Assembly (NCBI GenBank): GCA_900550005.1
Contig: URQL01000098.1
Location: forward strand, 1-6,536
Reading direction: 5' to 3'
Length of the DNA stretch: 6,536 nucleotides
Origin: an uncultured Erysipelotrichaceae bacterium
Lineage (GTDB): Bacteria > Bacillota_I > Bacilli_A > Erysipelotrichales > Coprobacillaceae
This document shows, piece by piece, positions 1 through 5,103 of the stretch. The notes under the pieces were generated by a model. The model had not been told where the DNA came from. It did not search any database and saw only the letters and a program-made list of their open reading frames with translations. A program made the translations under genes and the position numbers. Position 1 is the stretch's first letter. The number at the start of each line of letters is the position of its first letter.

Positions 1-1
1 A

Positions 2-106
2 TTGATTTTAAAATTAGGTTACTTCACAAATACAACTTATGGGTATATTAAATGGAGTAAATACATTAAAGAACATCAAGAAAATCAAAAAGCATCTTTA
101 TTTTAG
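2..106 (+). CDS. C-terminal end of an unidentified protein (partial, possibly PnuC-like membrane transporter)
   Basis: An open frame enters from the left edge and runs 34 codons to a TAG at 104-106. The visible tail has a hydrophobic start (LILKLGYFTN), then YGYIKW, then a charged lysine/glutamine-rich end (YIKEHQENQKASLF). A hydrophobic segment followed by YGYxxW and a basic tail resembles the C-terminus of PnuC-type nicotinamide riboside transporters, but that is only a weak resemblance over a very short stretch. The other + strand frames close sooner here, and the next gene has its own promoter just downstream, so this is probably the real end of a separate upstream gene. No terminator hairpin is visible between it and the efp promoter. 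Function is not assignable from this window. Confidence 0.5.
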   Translation: MILKLGYFTNTTYGYIKWSKYIKEHQENQKASLF

Positions 107-117
107 TCTATGTTTAC

Positions 118-146
118 TTGTGATTAGGCAATAAAACTGATAAAAT
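118..146 (+). promoter_or_regulatory. Promoter of efp (sigma-A type, extended -10)
   Basis: A -35 box TTGTGA (118-123, 4 of 6 matches to TTGACA) is followed by a 17-bp spacer and the -10 box TAAAAT (141-146, 5 of 6). A TGn extension (TGA, 138-140) sits directly before the -10. The expected start near 153 leaves a leader of about 35 nt. This leader holds the ribosome-binding site AAGGAG (173-178), 8 nt before the efp ATG. The leader is too short for a riboswitch. Confidence 0.65.
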
Positions 147-186
147 AAGAATGTAAAAAATAAAAATAAGAAAAGGAGTAATACTT

Positions 187-744
187 ATGGCAATTGCTGC
201 AGGAGATTTTAGAACAGGATTAACTTTAATCGTTGATGGTGATCCTTGTCAAGTTTTAGATTTTCAACACGTAAAACCAGGAAAAGGGGCAGCTATCTTA
301 AAAACAAAAATGAGAAATTTAAAAACAGGTTCAATTCAAGAAAAGAATTTTAATGCAAACATTAAATTTGAACCTGCTAACATTTCTAATAAAGAAGCTC
401 AATATTCATATTCAGCAGATTCTACATACTATTTCATGGATATGGAAACTTATGAAACTTATGAATTAAGCGAAGATCATTTAGGATTTAATAGATACTT
501 CATCGTTGAAGGTGCAACAGTTTCATTAATGTTCTTTGAAGGAGATTTATTATCTGTTTCTGTTCCAGAAAAAGTGGAATTAACTGTTGTTGAAACAGAT
601 CCAGCTATTAAAGGAGCACCATCTAACCAAACAAAAGATGCTGTTACAGATACTGGATTAACACTTAGAGTACCTCAATTTATTGAACAAGGTGAAAAAA
701 TTGTTGTCTTTTCAACAGATGGGAAATATGCAGGAAGAGCTTAA
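187..744 (+). CDS. efp: Translation elongation factor P (EF-P)
   Basis: EF-P is a cytoplasmic tRNA-mimic that binds between the ribosomal P and E sites and rescues ribosomes stalled at consecutive prolines. The 185-residue length is standard. The protein shows the N-terminal KOW-like domain (about 1-63), a central OB domain (about 64-127) and a C-terminal OB domain with the conserved ending (GEKIVVFSTDGKYAGRA). The tip-loop motif KPGKGAA puts a lysine at residue 33, matching the B. subtilis lysine that carries 5-aminopentanol, and not the arginine found in rhamnosylated EF-Ps. The start is fixed by AAGGAG at 173-178, and MAIAAGDFRTG is a typical beginning. The stop codon is embedded in a terminator hairpin. 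An SDR gene that could finish the EF-P modification lies 21 nt downstream in the same frame. Confidence 0.97.
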   Translation: MAIAAGDFRTGLTLIVDGDPCQVLDFQHVKPGKGAAILKTKMRNLKTGSIQEKNFNANIKFEPANISNKEAQYSYSADSTYYFMDMETYETYELSEDHLGFNRYFIVEGATVSLMFFEGDLLSVSVPEKVELTVVETDPAIKGAPSNQTKDAVTDTGLTLRVPQFIEQGEKIVVFSTDGKYAGRA

Positions 745-759
745 TTCAAGCTCTTTTTT
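735..759 (+). terminator. Rho-independent terminator overlapping the efp stop codon
   Basis: Arms AAGAGCTT (735-742) and AAGCTCTT (748-755) form a perfect 8-bp stem with a 5-nt loop, followed by a T-run (754-759). The left arm covers the last efp sense codons and the first base of TAA (742-744). A ribosome reading to the efp stop would physically prevent the hairpin from forming, so termination may depend on translation. The SDR start codon lies only 7 nt past the T-run. Confidence 0.7.
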
Positions 760-765
760 GTTCTT

Positions 766-1515
766 ATGAATAATAAAGTTGTATTGATTACTGGGGGCGC
801 TAAAGGAATAGGAAAGGCGATTGCTTTAGAACTCGCAAAAAATCATTATTCTATTGTTATTAATTACCTTAGTTCAAGTAAAGAGGCCAACTTTTTAAAA
901 CAAAAAATTGAAGAAGAATATTCCGTTTCTTGTTTAGCGATTCAAGCGGATGTTTCTAAAGAAGTAGAAGTGGATCAAATGATCACCTTAATTGAAGAAA
1001 AGTTAGGTGGAGTAGATATTTTAATTAATAATGCTGCGATTGATTTATCTAATTTATTTCATTTAAAAACAGCAGAAGAATTCAGAAAAACGATGGATGT
1101 GAATGTAGTAGGAGCTTTTAATTGCAGTAAAAGAGTTTATAAAAAAATGTTGGAAAAGGAATATGGACGTATTATCAATATTGCTTCTACCAATGGAATC
1201 AATACGTATTATCCAATGTGTTTAGATTATGATGCTTCAAAAGCAGCACTCATTTCTTTAACTCATAACTTAGCTTTTGAATACGCCCCTTATATCCATG
1301 TTAATGCAATCGCACCAGGATTTATTGGAACTGAAAATGAATTAGATGGCTATGATGAAGAATTCTTGAAATCAGAACAAGAAAAAATCATGGTTGGACG
1401 ATATGGTAAACCAGAAGAAGTGGCTTATCTTGTTAAATTTTTGATCAGTGATGAAGCAAACTTTATCAATAATTCCATTATTCGTATTGATGGGGGTCAA
1501 GCTGGAAGCGTATAA
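766..1515 (+). CDS. Short-chain dehydrogenase/reductase (SDR), FabG-like; candidate EF-P 5-aminopentanone reductase
   Basis: This is a classical SDR of 249 residues, the usual family length, with a Rossmann fold and NAD(P)H as cofactor. Visible motifs are TGGAKGIG (9-16, dinucleotide binding), the adenine-contacting Asp62, NNAA (88-91) and the catalytic tetrad Asn113, Ser141, Tyr155 and Lys159 (YDASK). PG (184-185) and IDGG (241-244) near the end are typical of FabG. Lys13 before the second motif glycine favours NADPH. The ATG at 766 is required because the Rossmann motif follows at once, yet no Shine-Dalgarno sequence precedes it, only the efp terminator T-run. A generic annotation would be 3-oxoacyl-ACP reductase. 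No fatty-acid genes surround it, and its position after efp suggests a YmfI-like role, reducing 5-aminopentanone on EF-P. The SDR assignment is secure; the substrate is inference. Confidence 0.9.
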   Translation: MNNKVVLITGGAKGIGKAIALELAKNHYSIVINYLSSSKEANFLKQKIEEEYSVSCLAIQADVSKEVEVDQMITLIEEKLGGVDILINNAAIDLSNLFHLKTAEEFRKTMDVNVVGAFNCSKRVYKKMLEKEYGRIINIASTNGINTYYPMCLDYDASKAALISLTHNLAFEYAPYIHVNAIAPGFIGTENELDGYDEEFLKSEQEKIMVGRYGKPEEVAYLVKFLISDEANFINNSIIRIDGGQAGSV

Positions 1516-1548
1516 AAAGGATGTTTTCTTAAATGAAACATCTTTTTT
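1515..1548 (+). terminator. Rho-independent terminator after the SDR gene
   Basis: The core stem GATGTTT (1520-1526) pairs with AAACATC (1536-1542). It is extended by G-T wobbles and by an A-run pairing with the T-run, around a loop at 1528-1534. Six T residues (1543-1548) follow. The hairpin begins at the last base of the SDR TAA and separates this transcript from the GH1 gene. Confidence 0.75.
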
Positions 1549-1568
1549 ACTTTAAAAGAAATATTTTA

Positions 1569-1604
1569 AAATTTTGAAAAAAAACGGAATCACTTTCAAA
1601 ATTT
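1569..1604. repeat. 11-bp perfect inverted repeat at the GH1 promoter (candidate operator)
   Basis: AAATTTTGAAA (1569-1579) is the exact reverse complement of TTTCAAAATTT (1594-1604). The two arms are separated by 14 bp, 25 bp centre to centre, about two and a half helical turns. The right arm abuts and overlaps the TGn of the extended -10 promoter, and the -35 region falls inside the spacer. The repeat lies upstream of the likely transcription start, so it is not an RNA hairpin of the GH1 message. A repressor or activator site is the natural reading. The sequence is AT-rich, so chance similarity is possible, and I do not recognise it as a known operator. Confidence 0.4.
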
Positions 1605-1612
1605 GATATAAT
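1604..1612 (+). promoter_or_regulatory. Extended -10 promoter of the GH1 gene
   Basis: TGATATAAT (1604-1612) is a perfect TATAAT preceded by TGn. No convincing -35 hexamer lies 16-18 bp upstream; the region reads ACGGAA. This suggests an extended -10 promoter that may need an activator or be controlled through the adjoining inverted repeat. The start is expected near 1619, giving a leader of about 28 nt. Confidence 0.65.
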
Positions 1613-1628
1613 AAAAGCATAAATAAGG

Positions 1629-1646
1629 AAGGAGATATTTTTTTTT
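1629..1646 (+). promoter_or_regulatory. Ribosome-binding site with T9 spacer before the GH1 start
   Basis: AAGGAG (1629-1634) is 12 nt from the ATG at 1647, longer than the usual 7-9 nt. The last nine spacer bases are an unbroken T-run (1638-1646). Loss or gain of T residues would change the spacing without touching the coding frame. Confidence 0.6.
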
Positions 1647-3125
1647 ATGGGATTTAAAAAAGGATTTTTATGGGGTGGAGCTACTGCTGCAAACCAATAT
1701 GAAGGTGGATATTTAAGCGGAGGTAAAGGATTAGCTGTTGCCGATACTTTAACTGGTGGTGACGGTATCCATGGTATTCCAAGAACATTTATTTGCGATT
1801 TACCAGATGGAACAAGAAAAGTTTTTAAAGGTAGCGATGATATTCCTGCTGGAGCTAAAGCTATCGTAGATCCAAATACTTATTATCCAAGCCATGTAGC
1901 TACGGATTTCTATCATCATTGGAAAGAAGATATTGCATTGTTTGCAGAAATGGGAATGAACGTTTATCGTTTATCAATTAACTGGACAAGAATCTTCCCT
2001 AATGGAGATGATGAACAACCTAACGAAGAAGGTTTAGTATTCTATGAAAATGTATTTAAAGAATGTCATAAATATGGTATTGAACCATTAGTAACACTTT
2101 ATCATTTTGATTGCCCATTACATTTAGCTAATGAATATGATGGTTGGGTATCAAGACATACTGTTGATGCATTTGAAAACTATGTACGTACAGTATTTAC
2201 TCGTTATAAAGGATTAGTAAAATACTGGTTAACAATTAACGAAATCAATATCAATACCAACTTCATGATGAATGGGGTACATGAACACTTATCTAATAAA
2301 CAAAATGCAGAACAAGCAAGATGGAATTTATTTGTAGGAAGTGCTAAAGCTGTAACGATTGGACATGAAATCGATCCTGAAAACCAAATTGGTTTAATGA
2401 TTGCTCATGGAGCAAGCTATCCAAGAACTTGTGATCCAGAAGATGTTTTAGCTGAAGTATTACAAGCACATGATTTCAAATGGTTCTATGGAGATGTATT
2501 ATGCAGAGGATATTATCCAGAATATAAATTAAAACAATTAGAAAGAGATGGAATCGTTATTAAAAAAGAACCTGGTGATGACGAATTAATTAAAGAAGGT
2601 ACAGTAGACTTCTATTCATTCTCTTACTATAGTTCAATGGCATGTTCTGCTCATCCAGAAAAATATGCAGAAACAGATGGTAACCAATCAAGAGGTGTAA
2701 GCAACCCTTACTTAAAAGCATCTGAATGGGGATGGACAGTTGACCCAATTGGTTTACGTATTAACTTAAATCAAATTTATGATCGTTATCATTTACCAAT
2801 GATGATCGTTGAAAATGGTCTTGGTGCATTAGATAAAGTAGAAGAAGATGGTTCAATCCATGACACATATCGTATTAATTACATGAGAGATCATATTAAA
2901 CAAATGAAAGATGCTGTAGAAATCGATGGTGTTGACTTAATGGGATTTACTCCTTGGGGACATATCGATTTAGTATCTGCTGGAACAGGTGAAATGAGAA
3001 AGCGTTATGGATTTATCTATGTTAACATGGATGATGAAGGTAACGGAGACTTATCAAGATCTAAAAAAGATTCATTCTACTACATGAAGAAAGTATATGA
3101 ATCTAATGGTGAAGATTTAGACTAA
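1647..3125 (+). CDS. bglA: Glycoside hydrolase family 1, 6-phospho-beta-glucosidase
   Basis: A cytoplasmic (beta/alpha)8-barrel enzyme that hydrolyses phosphorylated beta-glucosides (cellobiose, salicin or arbutin type) after PTS uptake, releasing glucose 6-phosphate and the aglycone or glucose. The 492 residues are within the family range. FLWGGATAANQYEGG at the N-terminus is the GH1 signature. The acid/base Glu199 lies in TINEI and the nucleophile Glu389 in IVENG. Near the C-terminus, Ser444, Lys452 and Tyr454 (in VSAGTGEMRKRYGF) match the residues that bind the substrate 6-phosphate, which separates this group from plain beta-glucosidases. An insertion at about 40-78 is typical of the BglA-like subgroup. 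There is no signal peptide. The gene stands alone between terminators with no PTS permease in view, so the transporter must be elsewhere. The symbol is by similarity; the exact sugar is unknown. Confidence 0.93.
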   Translation: MGFKKGFLWGGATAANQYEGGYLSGGKGLAVADTLTGGDGIHGIPRTFICDLPDGTRKVFKGSDDIPAGAKAIVDPNTYYPSHVATDFYHHWKEDIALFAEMGMNVYRLSINWTRIFPNGDDEQPNEEGLVFYENVFKECHKYGIEPLVTLYHFDCPLHLANEYDGWVSRHTVDAFENYVRTVFTRYKGLVKYWLTINEININTNFMMNGVHEHLSNKQNAEQARWNLFVGSAKAVTIGHEIDPENQIGLMIAHGASYPRTCDPEDVLAEVLQAHDFKWFYGDVLCRGYYPEYKLKQLERDGIVIKKEPGDDELIKEGTVDFYSFSYYSSMACSAHPEKYAETDGNQSRGVSNPYLKASEWGWTVDPIGLRINLNQIYDRYHLPMMIVENGLGALDKVEEDGSIHDTYRINYMRDHIKQMKDAVEIDGVDLMGFTPWGHIDLVSAGTGEMRKRYGFIYVNMDDEGNGDLSRSKKDSFYYMKKVYESNGEDLD

Positions 3126-3132
3126 TAGAGAT

Positions 3133-3160
3133 TAAAAAGCCTCACAAACGAGGCTTTTTA
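3133..3160. terminator. Bidirectional terminator between the convergent GH1 and ynbB-like genes
   Basis: AAAAAGCCTC (3134-3143) and GAGGCTTTTT (3150-3159) form a perfect stem, extended by one more pair, with a 6-nt loop. There is an A-run on one side and a T-run on the other. It can therefore end the GH1 transcript on the + strand and also act as a second stop for transcripts arriving from the - strand gene. Confidence 0.85.
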
Positions 3161-3182
3161 TTATGATTTTTTGTATACTTAA

Positions 3183-3218
3183 AAGGTGTTAGGAAACATT
3201 AACGTTTCTTAACACCTT
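3183..3218 (-). terminator. Long hairpin after the ynbB-like gene
   Basis: AAGGTGTTAGGAAAC (3183-3197) faces GTTTCTTAACACCTT (3204-3218), a 15-bp stem with a 6-nt loop. It begins 7 nt beyond the ynbB-like stop codon. In the - strand transcript one internal pair is an A-C mismatch and only four U residues end the hairpin, so it is an imperfect terminator. In + strand RNA the same pair would be a G-U wobble. The neighbouring bidirectional terminator probably acts as backup. Confidence 0.6.
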
Positions 3219-3224
3219 AATTCT

Positions 3225-4478
3225 TTATTTATTTTTCATATTCGTTAAAGCAAGTAGGATAGATAGTTTACCATATTCAAAAGTAAGACCACCTTGCATA
3301 TACAATGTATAAGGTTCAATGACAGGGGCGTCGGCACTAAGTTCAATCGTACTTCCTTGCGTAAAGCTTCCTGCTGCCATGATTTCATCAAAAGGATAAC
3401 CTGGCATTGGAGCAGGTAATACACGAACAAACGAATCGATTGGGCTTGTATCTTGAATTCCTTGTGTAAAGGCAACTAAATTTTCCTTTGTACCTAATTC
3501 TAGTGTTTGGATAATGTCTGTACGAGGTTCATTATATCTTGGAGAGACATTTTTATAACCTAATTTTTCTAGCATATAAGATGAAAATATAGCCGTTTTT
3601 AAAGCATTTTTAACTGCATTTGGTGCCATAAAAATTCCTTTGAAGAAAGAATTGTTTAAGTTAAAGTTAGCACCTAAATCTTTACCAATTCCTGGAGCAG
3701 TTAAACGTTCTGCTACCATGTAGATCAAATCTTTATTTCCGGCGATATAACCACCAGTAGAAGCGATCCCTCCACCTAAGTTTTTCATTAAAGAACCAAC
3801 CACAACATCGGCACCAATATGACCAGGTTCTTGCTTTTCAACAAGTTCTCCATAACAGTTATCGATCATAATGATCACATCTTTATTTACTTCACGTATT
3901 TTTTTTATGATACGTTCAATTTTATCTAAAGTTAGAGATAAACGATGAGAATAGCCTCTAGATCTTTGAATTTCTACTAATTTAACATTATTTTGTTTTA
4001 ATCTTTCAACAATTTTTTCATCATCAAAGTCATCATTGATTAAATCAATTTGTTCATAGCTAACACCATAAGCTTTCAATGATTGAGAAGAATTACCACT
4101 GATTCCAATCATTTCTTGTAATGAATCATAAGGTGCACCAGATAAAGAAATCATGGTATCTCCATGTTTTAATAAGGCAGATAAAGTTAAATATAAAGCA
4201 TTTGTTCCACTCATGATTTGTGGACGAACCAACGCATCTTCACACCCAAGTACAGTAGCAAAGATTTTTTCTAATTTATCTCTTCCTTCATCATAGTTTC
4301 CATATCCATTAATATCTGTAAAATCAGAGTAAGATACTTGATTTTCAATAAATGCAGAAAGGATACGATTTGAATTATGTAAACAGATTTCATCAATTTG
4401 ATCATAAATTGGCTTTAATTCTTGATCAGATTGATTTGCTAAAGACAATAAGTCTTGATCGATTTGATTTAAAATCAT
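3225..4478 (-). CDS. ynbB: PLP-dependent methionine gamma-lyase family protein (YnbB / 'aluminium resistance' family)
   Basis: A 417-residue cytoplasmic fold-type I PLP enzyme of the family to which B. subtilis YnbB belongs, variously named aluminium resistance protein or methionine gamma-lyase-like. Evidence includes NGYGNYDEGRD (57-67), the phosphate-binding-type motif SGTNAL (90-95), MIDNCYGE with the PLP-ring Asp206, and GSLMKNLGGG with the Schiff-base lysine Lys232. Conserved C-terminal blocks include PAPMPGYPFDEIMAAGSF and QGGLTFEYGK. Members are expected to act on sulfur amino acids or related substrates, but the reaction is poorly defined, so gamma-lyase activity is not assured. The start is supported by AAGGAG (4493-4488 on the - strand), 9 nt before the ATG. 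In Bacilli ynbB often neighbours glnR; here it does not. It has its own promoter, downstream of yoeB on the same strand. Confidence 0.9.
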   Translation of the reverse strand: MILNQIDQDLLSLANQSDQELKPIYDQIDEICLHNSNRILSAFIENQVSYSDFTDINGYGNYDEGRDKLEKIFATVLGCEDALVRPQIMSGTNALYLTLSALLKHGDTMISLSGAPYDSLQEMIGISGNSSQSLKAYGVSYEQIDLINDDFDDEKIVERLKQNNVKLVEIQRSRGYSHRLSLTLDKIERIIKKIREVNKDVIIMIDNCYGELVEKQEPGHIGADVVVGSLMKNLGGGIASTGGYIAGNKDLIYMVAERLTAPGIGKDLGANFNLNNSFFKGIFMAPNAVKNALKTAIFSSYMLEKLGYKNVSPRYNEPRTDIIQTLELGTKENLVAFTQGIQDTSPIDSFVRVLPAPMPGYPFDEIMAAGSFTQGSTIELSADAPVIEPYTLYMQGGLTFEYGKLSILLALTNMKNK

Positions 4479-4510
4479 TTTTTAACACTCCTTTTTTTGT
4501 TACAACCTCT

Positions 4511-4539
4511 ATTATACATGAAATAACGTAAAAGTTTAA
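4511..4539 (-). promoter_or_regulatory. Promoter of the ynbB-like gene
   Basis: On the - strand a perfect TATAAT occupies 4516-4511. A weak -35 candidate TTAAAC (4539-4534, 3 of 6 matches) lies 17 bp upstream. The expected start near 4504 gives a short leader with the ribosome-binding site. The strong -10 suggests independent transcription rather than dependence on yoeB readthrough. Confidence 0.55.
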
Positions 4540-4549
4540 TCCTAAAATA

Positions 4550-4580
4550 GAAAATAAACAGGAGATCTTTAATGATCTCC
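4550..4580 (-). terminator. Hairpin overlapping the yoeB stop codon, probable terminator
   Basis: In - strand RNA, GGAGATC (4580-4574) pairs with GATCTCC (4567-4561) around the loop ATTAAA. It is followed by an interrupted U-rich tail at about 4560-4550. The stem starts inside the last yoeB codons (Gly-Asp-His) and the stop lies in the loop. The broken U-tract makes termination strength uncertain. Confidence 0.5.
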
Positions 4581-4832
4581 ATAATAGTAACGACAAGATA
4601 GAATATCGAGTTCGTTGCTTTCTATTTTATAGATTAAGCGGTCTCGTTCATTGATTCTTCTAGACCATAAGCCTTGTAAATCGTTTGTCAACGCTTTTGG
4701 TTTACCAATACCTGTATTTTTGTTTCGAGTATTATCTTGAATTAACTTATTTAATCGTTTTAAATTCTTTTTATCTTCATTTAACCAGTATTGATAGTCA
4801 TTCCAACCATTTTTAGTAAAGACTATATTCAT
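4569..4832 (-). CDS. yoeB: YoeB/Txe-family toxin (mRNA interferase) with substituted catalytic positions
   Basis: The 87-residue protein aligns without gaps to E. coli YoeB (84 residues): W10, DYxYW (12-16), the GKP motif (43-45), WSRRI (56-60), RLIY (65-68) and CRY (80-82). YoeB toxins are RelE-fold endoribonucleases that cut mRNA in the ribosomal A site. Arg65 and Tyr84 are kept. The positions of E. coli Glu46 and His83 are Lys (AAA) and Tyr (TAT), each one transition away from the expected codon, so cleavage activity is doubtful. The start ATG overlaps the antitoxin stop (ATGA), the usual coupled arrangement. GAGG (4846-4843) lies 10 nt upstream. Three extra residues (GDH) follow the normal terminal Tyr84 and form part of a hairpin. 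The antitoxin gene upstream is broken. Family membership is secure; activity is an open question. Confidence 0.9.
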   Translation of the reverse strand: MNIVFTKNGWNDYQYWLNEDKKNLKRLNKLIQDNTRNKNTGIGKPKALTNDLQGLWSRRINERDRLIYKIESNELDILSCRYYYGDH

Positions 4833-5090
4833 AGTGAAAGATCCTCTTTACTCTTCTTAATAGTTTCTTTGTTTTCTAATTGATTCATTGATTCAAGAAT
4901 CCAATCCTAATTGGCTTTACTTTGTCTAATATAGTTGTTTTCAATTAAATTATTGTAAGTTTCTTCACTCATGATAACGATATTATCTCCTGATTTTCTA
5001 GTAACAACTAATGTTTCGAATGAATCTGTGATAAAATCGAAATATTTTTTTCATTGAATTTCTAAGTGTACTATAATTAATGGTTAACAT
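4829..5090 (-). pseudogene. yefM: Broken YefM-family antitoxin gene (frameshift plus internal stop)
   Basis: An ATG at 5090-5088 with a strong AGGAGG (5103-5098) 7 nt upstream opens MLTINYSTLRNSMKK, a typical YefM/Phd N-terminus. A run of seven A residues (- strand, 5051-5045) then shifts the frame, and translation ends at TAG (5000-4998) after 30 residues. Skipping one A restores the family sequence: YFDFITDSFETLVVTRKSG, then IVIMSEETYNNLIENNYI. In this restored frame a TAG at 4909-4907 interrupts SKAN-DWILESMNQL, where a sense codon is expected. The frame then continues to a TGA overlapping the yoeB ATG. The total length of 262 nt is 3n+1, consistent with one inserted base. YefM normally binds YoeB and represses the operon; neither its DNA-binding N-domain nor its toxin-binding C-terminus can be made intact from this copy. 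Confidence 0.88.
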
Positions 5091-5103
5091 TTTATAACCT
5101 CCT

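Noticed and set aside
147..186. Riboswitch or attenuator leader before efp
   Set aside because: The leader after the promoter is only about 35 nt, with no hairpin or T-run.
701..729. Promoter for the SDR inside the end of efp (TTGTTG, 17 bp, AAATAT)
   Set aside because: The -10 candidate matches poorly, and a transcript from it would still meet the terminator and lack a ribosome-binding site.
1569..1604. Inverted repeat as a terminator or RNA antiterminator for the GH1 gene
   Set aside because: It lies upstream of the -10 box and is not followed by a T-run; a separate convincing terminator for the SDR gene already sits at 1515-1548.
3245..3475. A 76-codon open frame on the - strand inside the ynbB-like gene
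   Set aside because: It overlaps the C-terminal part of a clearly conserved protein in another frame, has no ribosome-binding site that I can see, and encodes a low-complexity hydrophobic sequence with no recognisable family.
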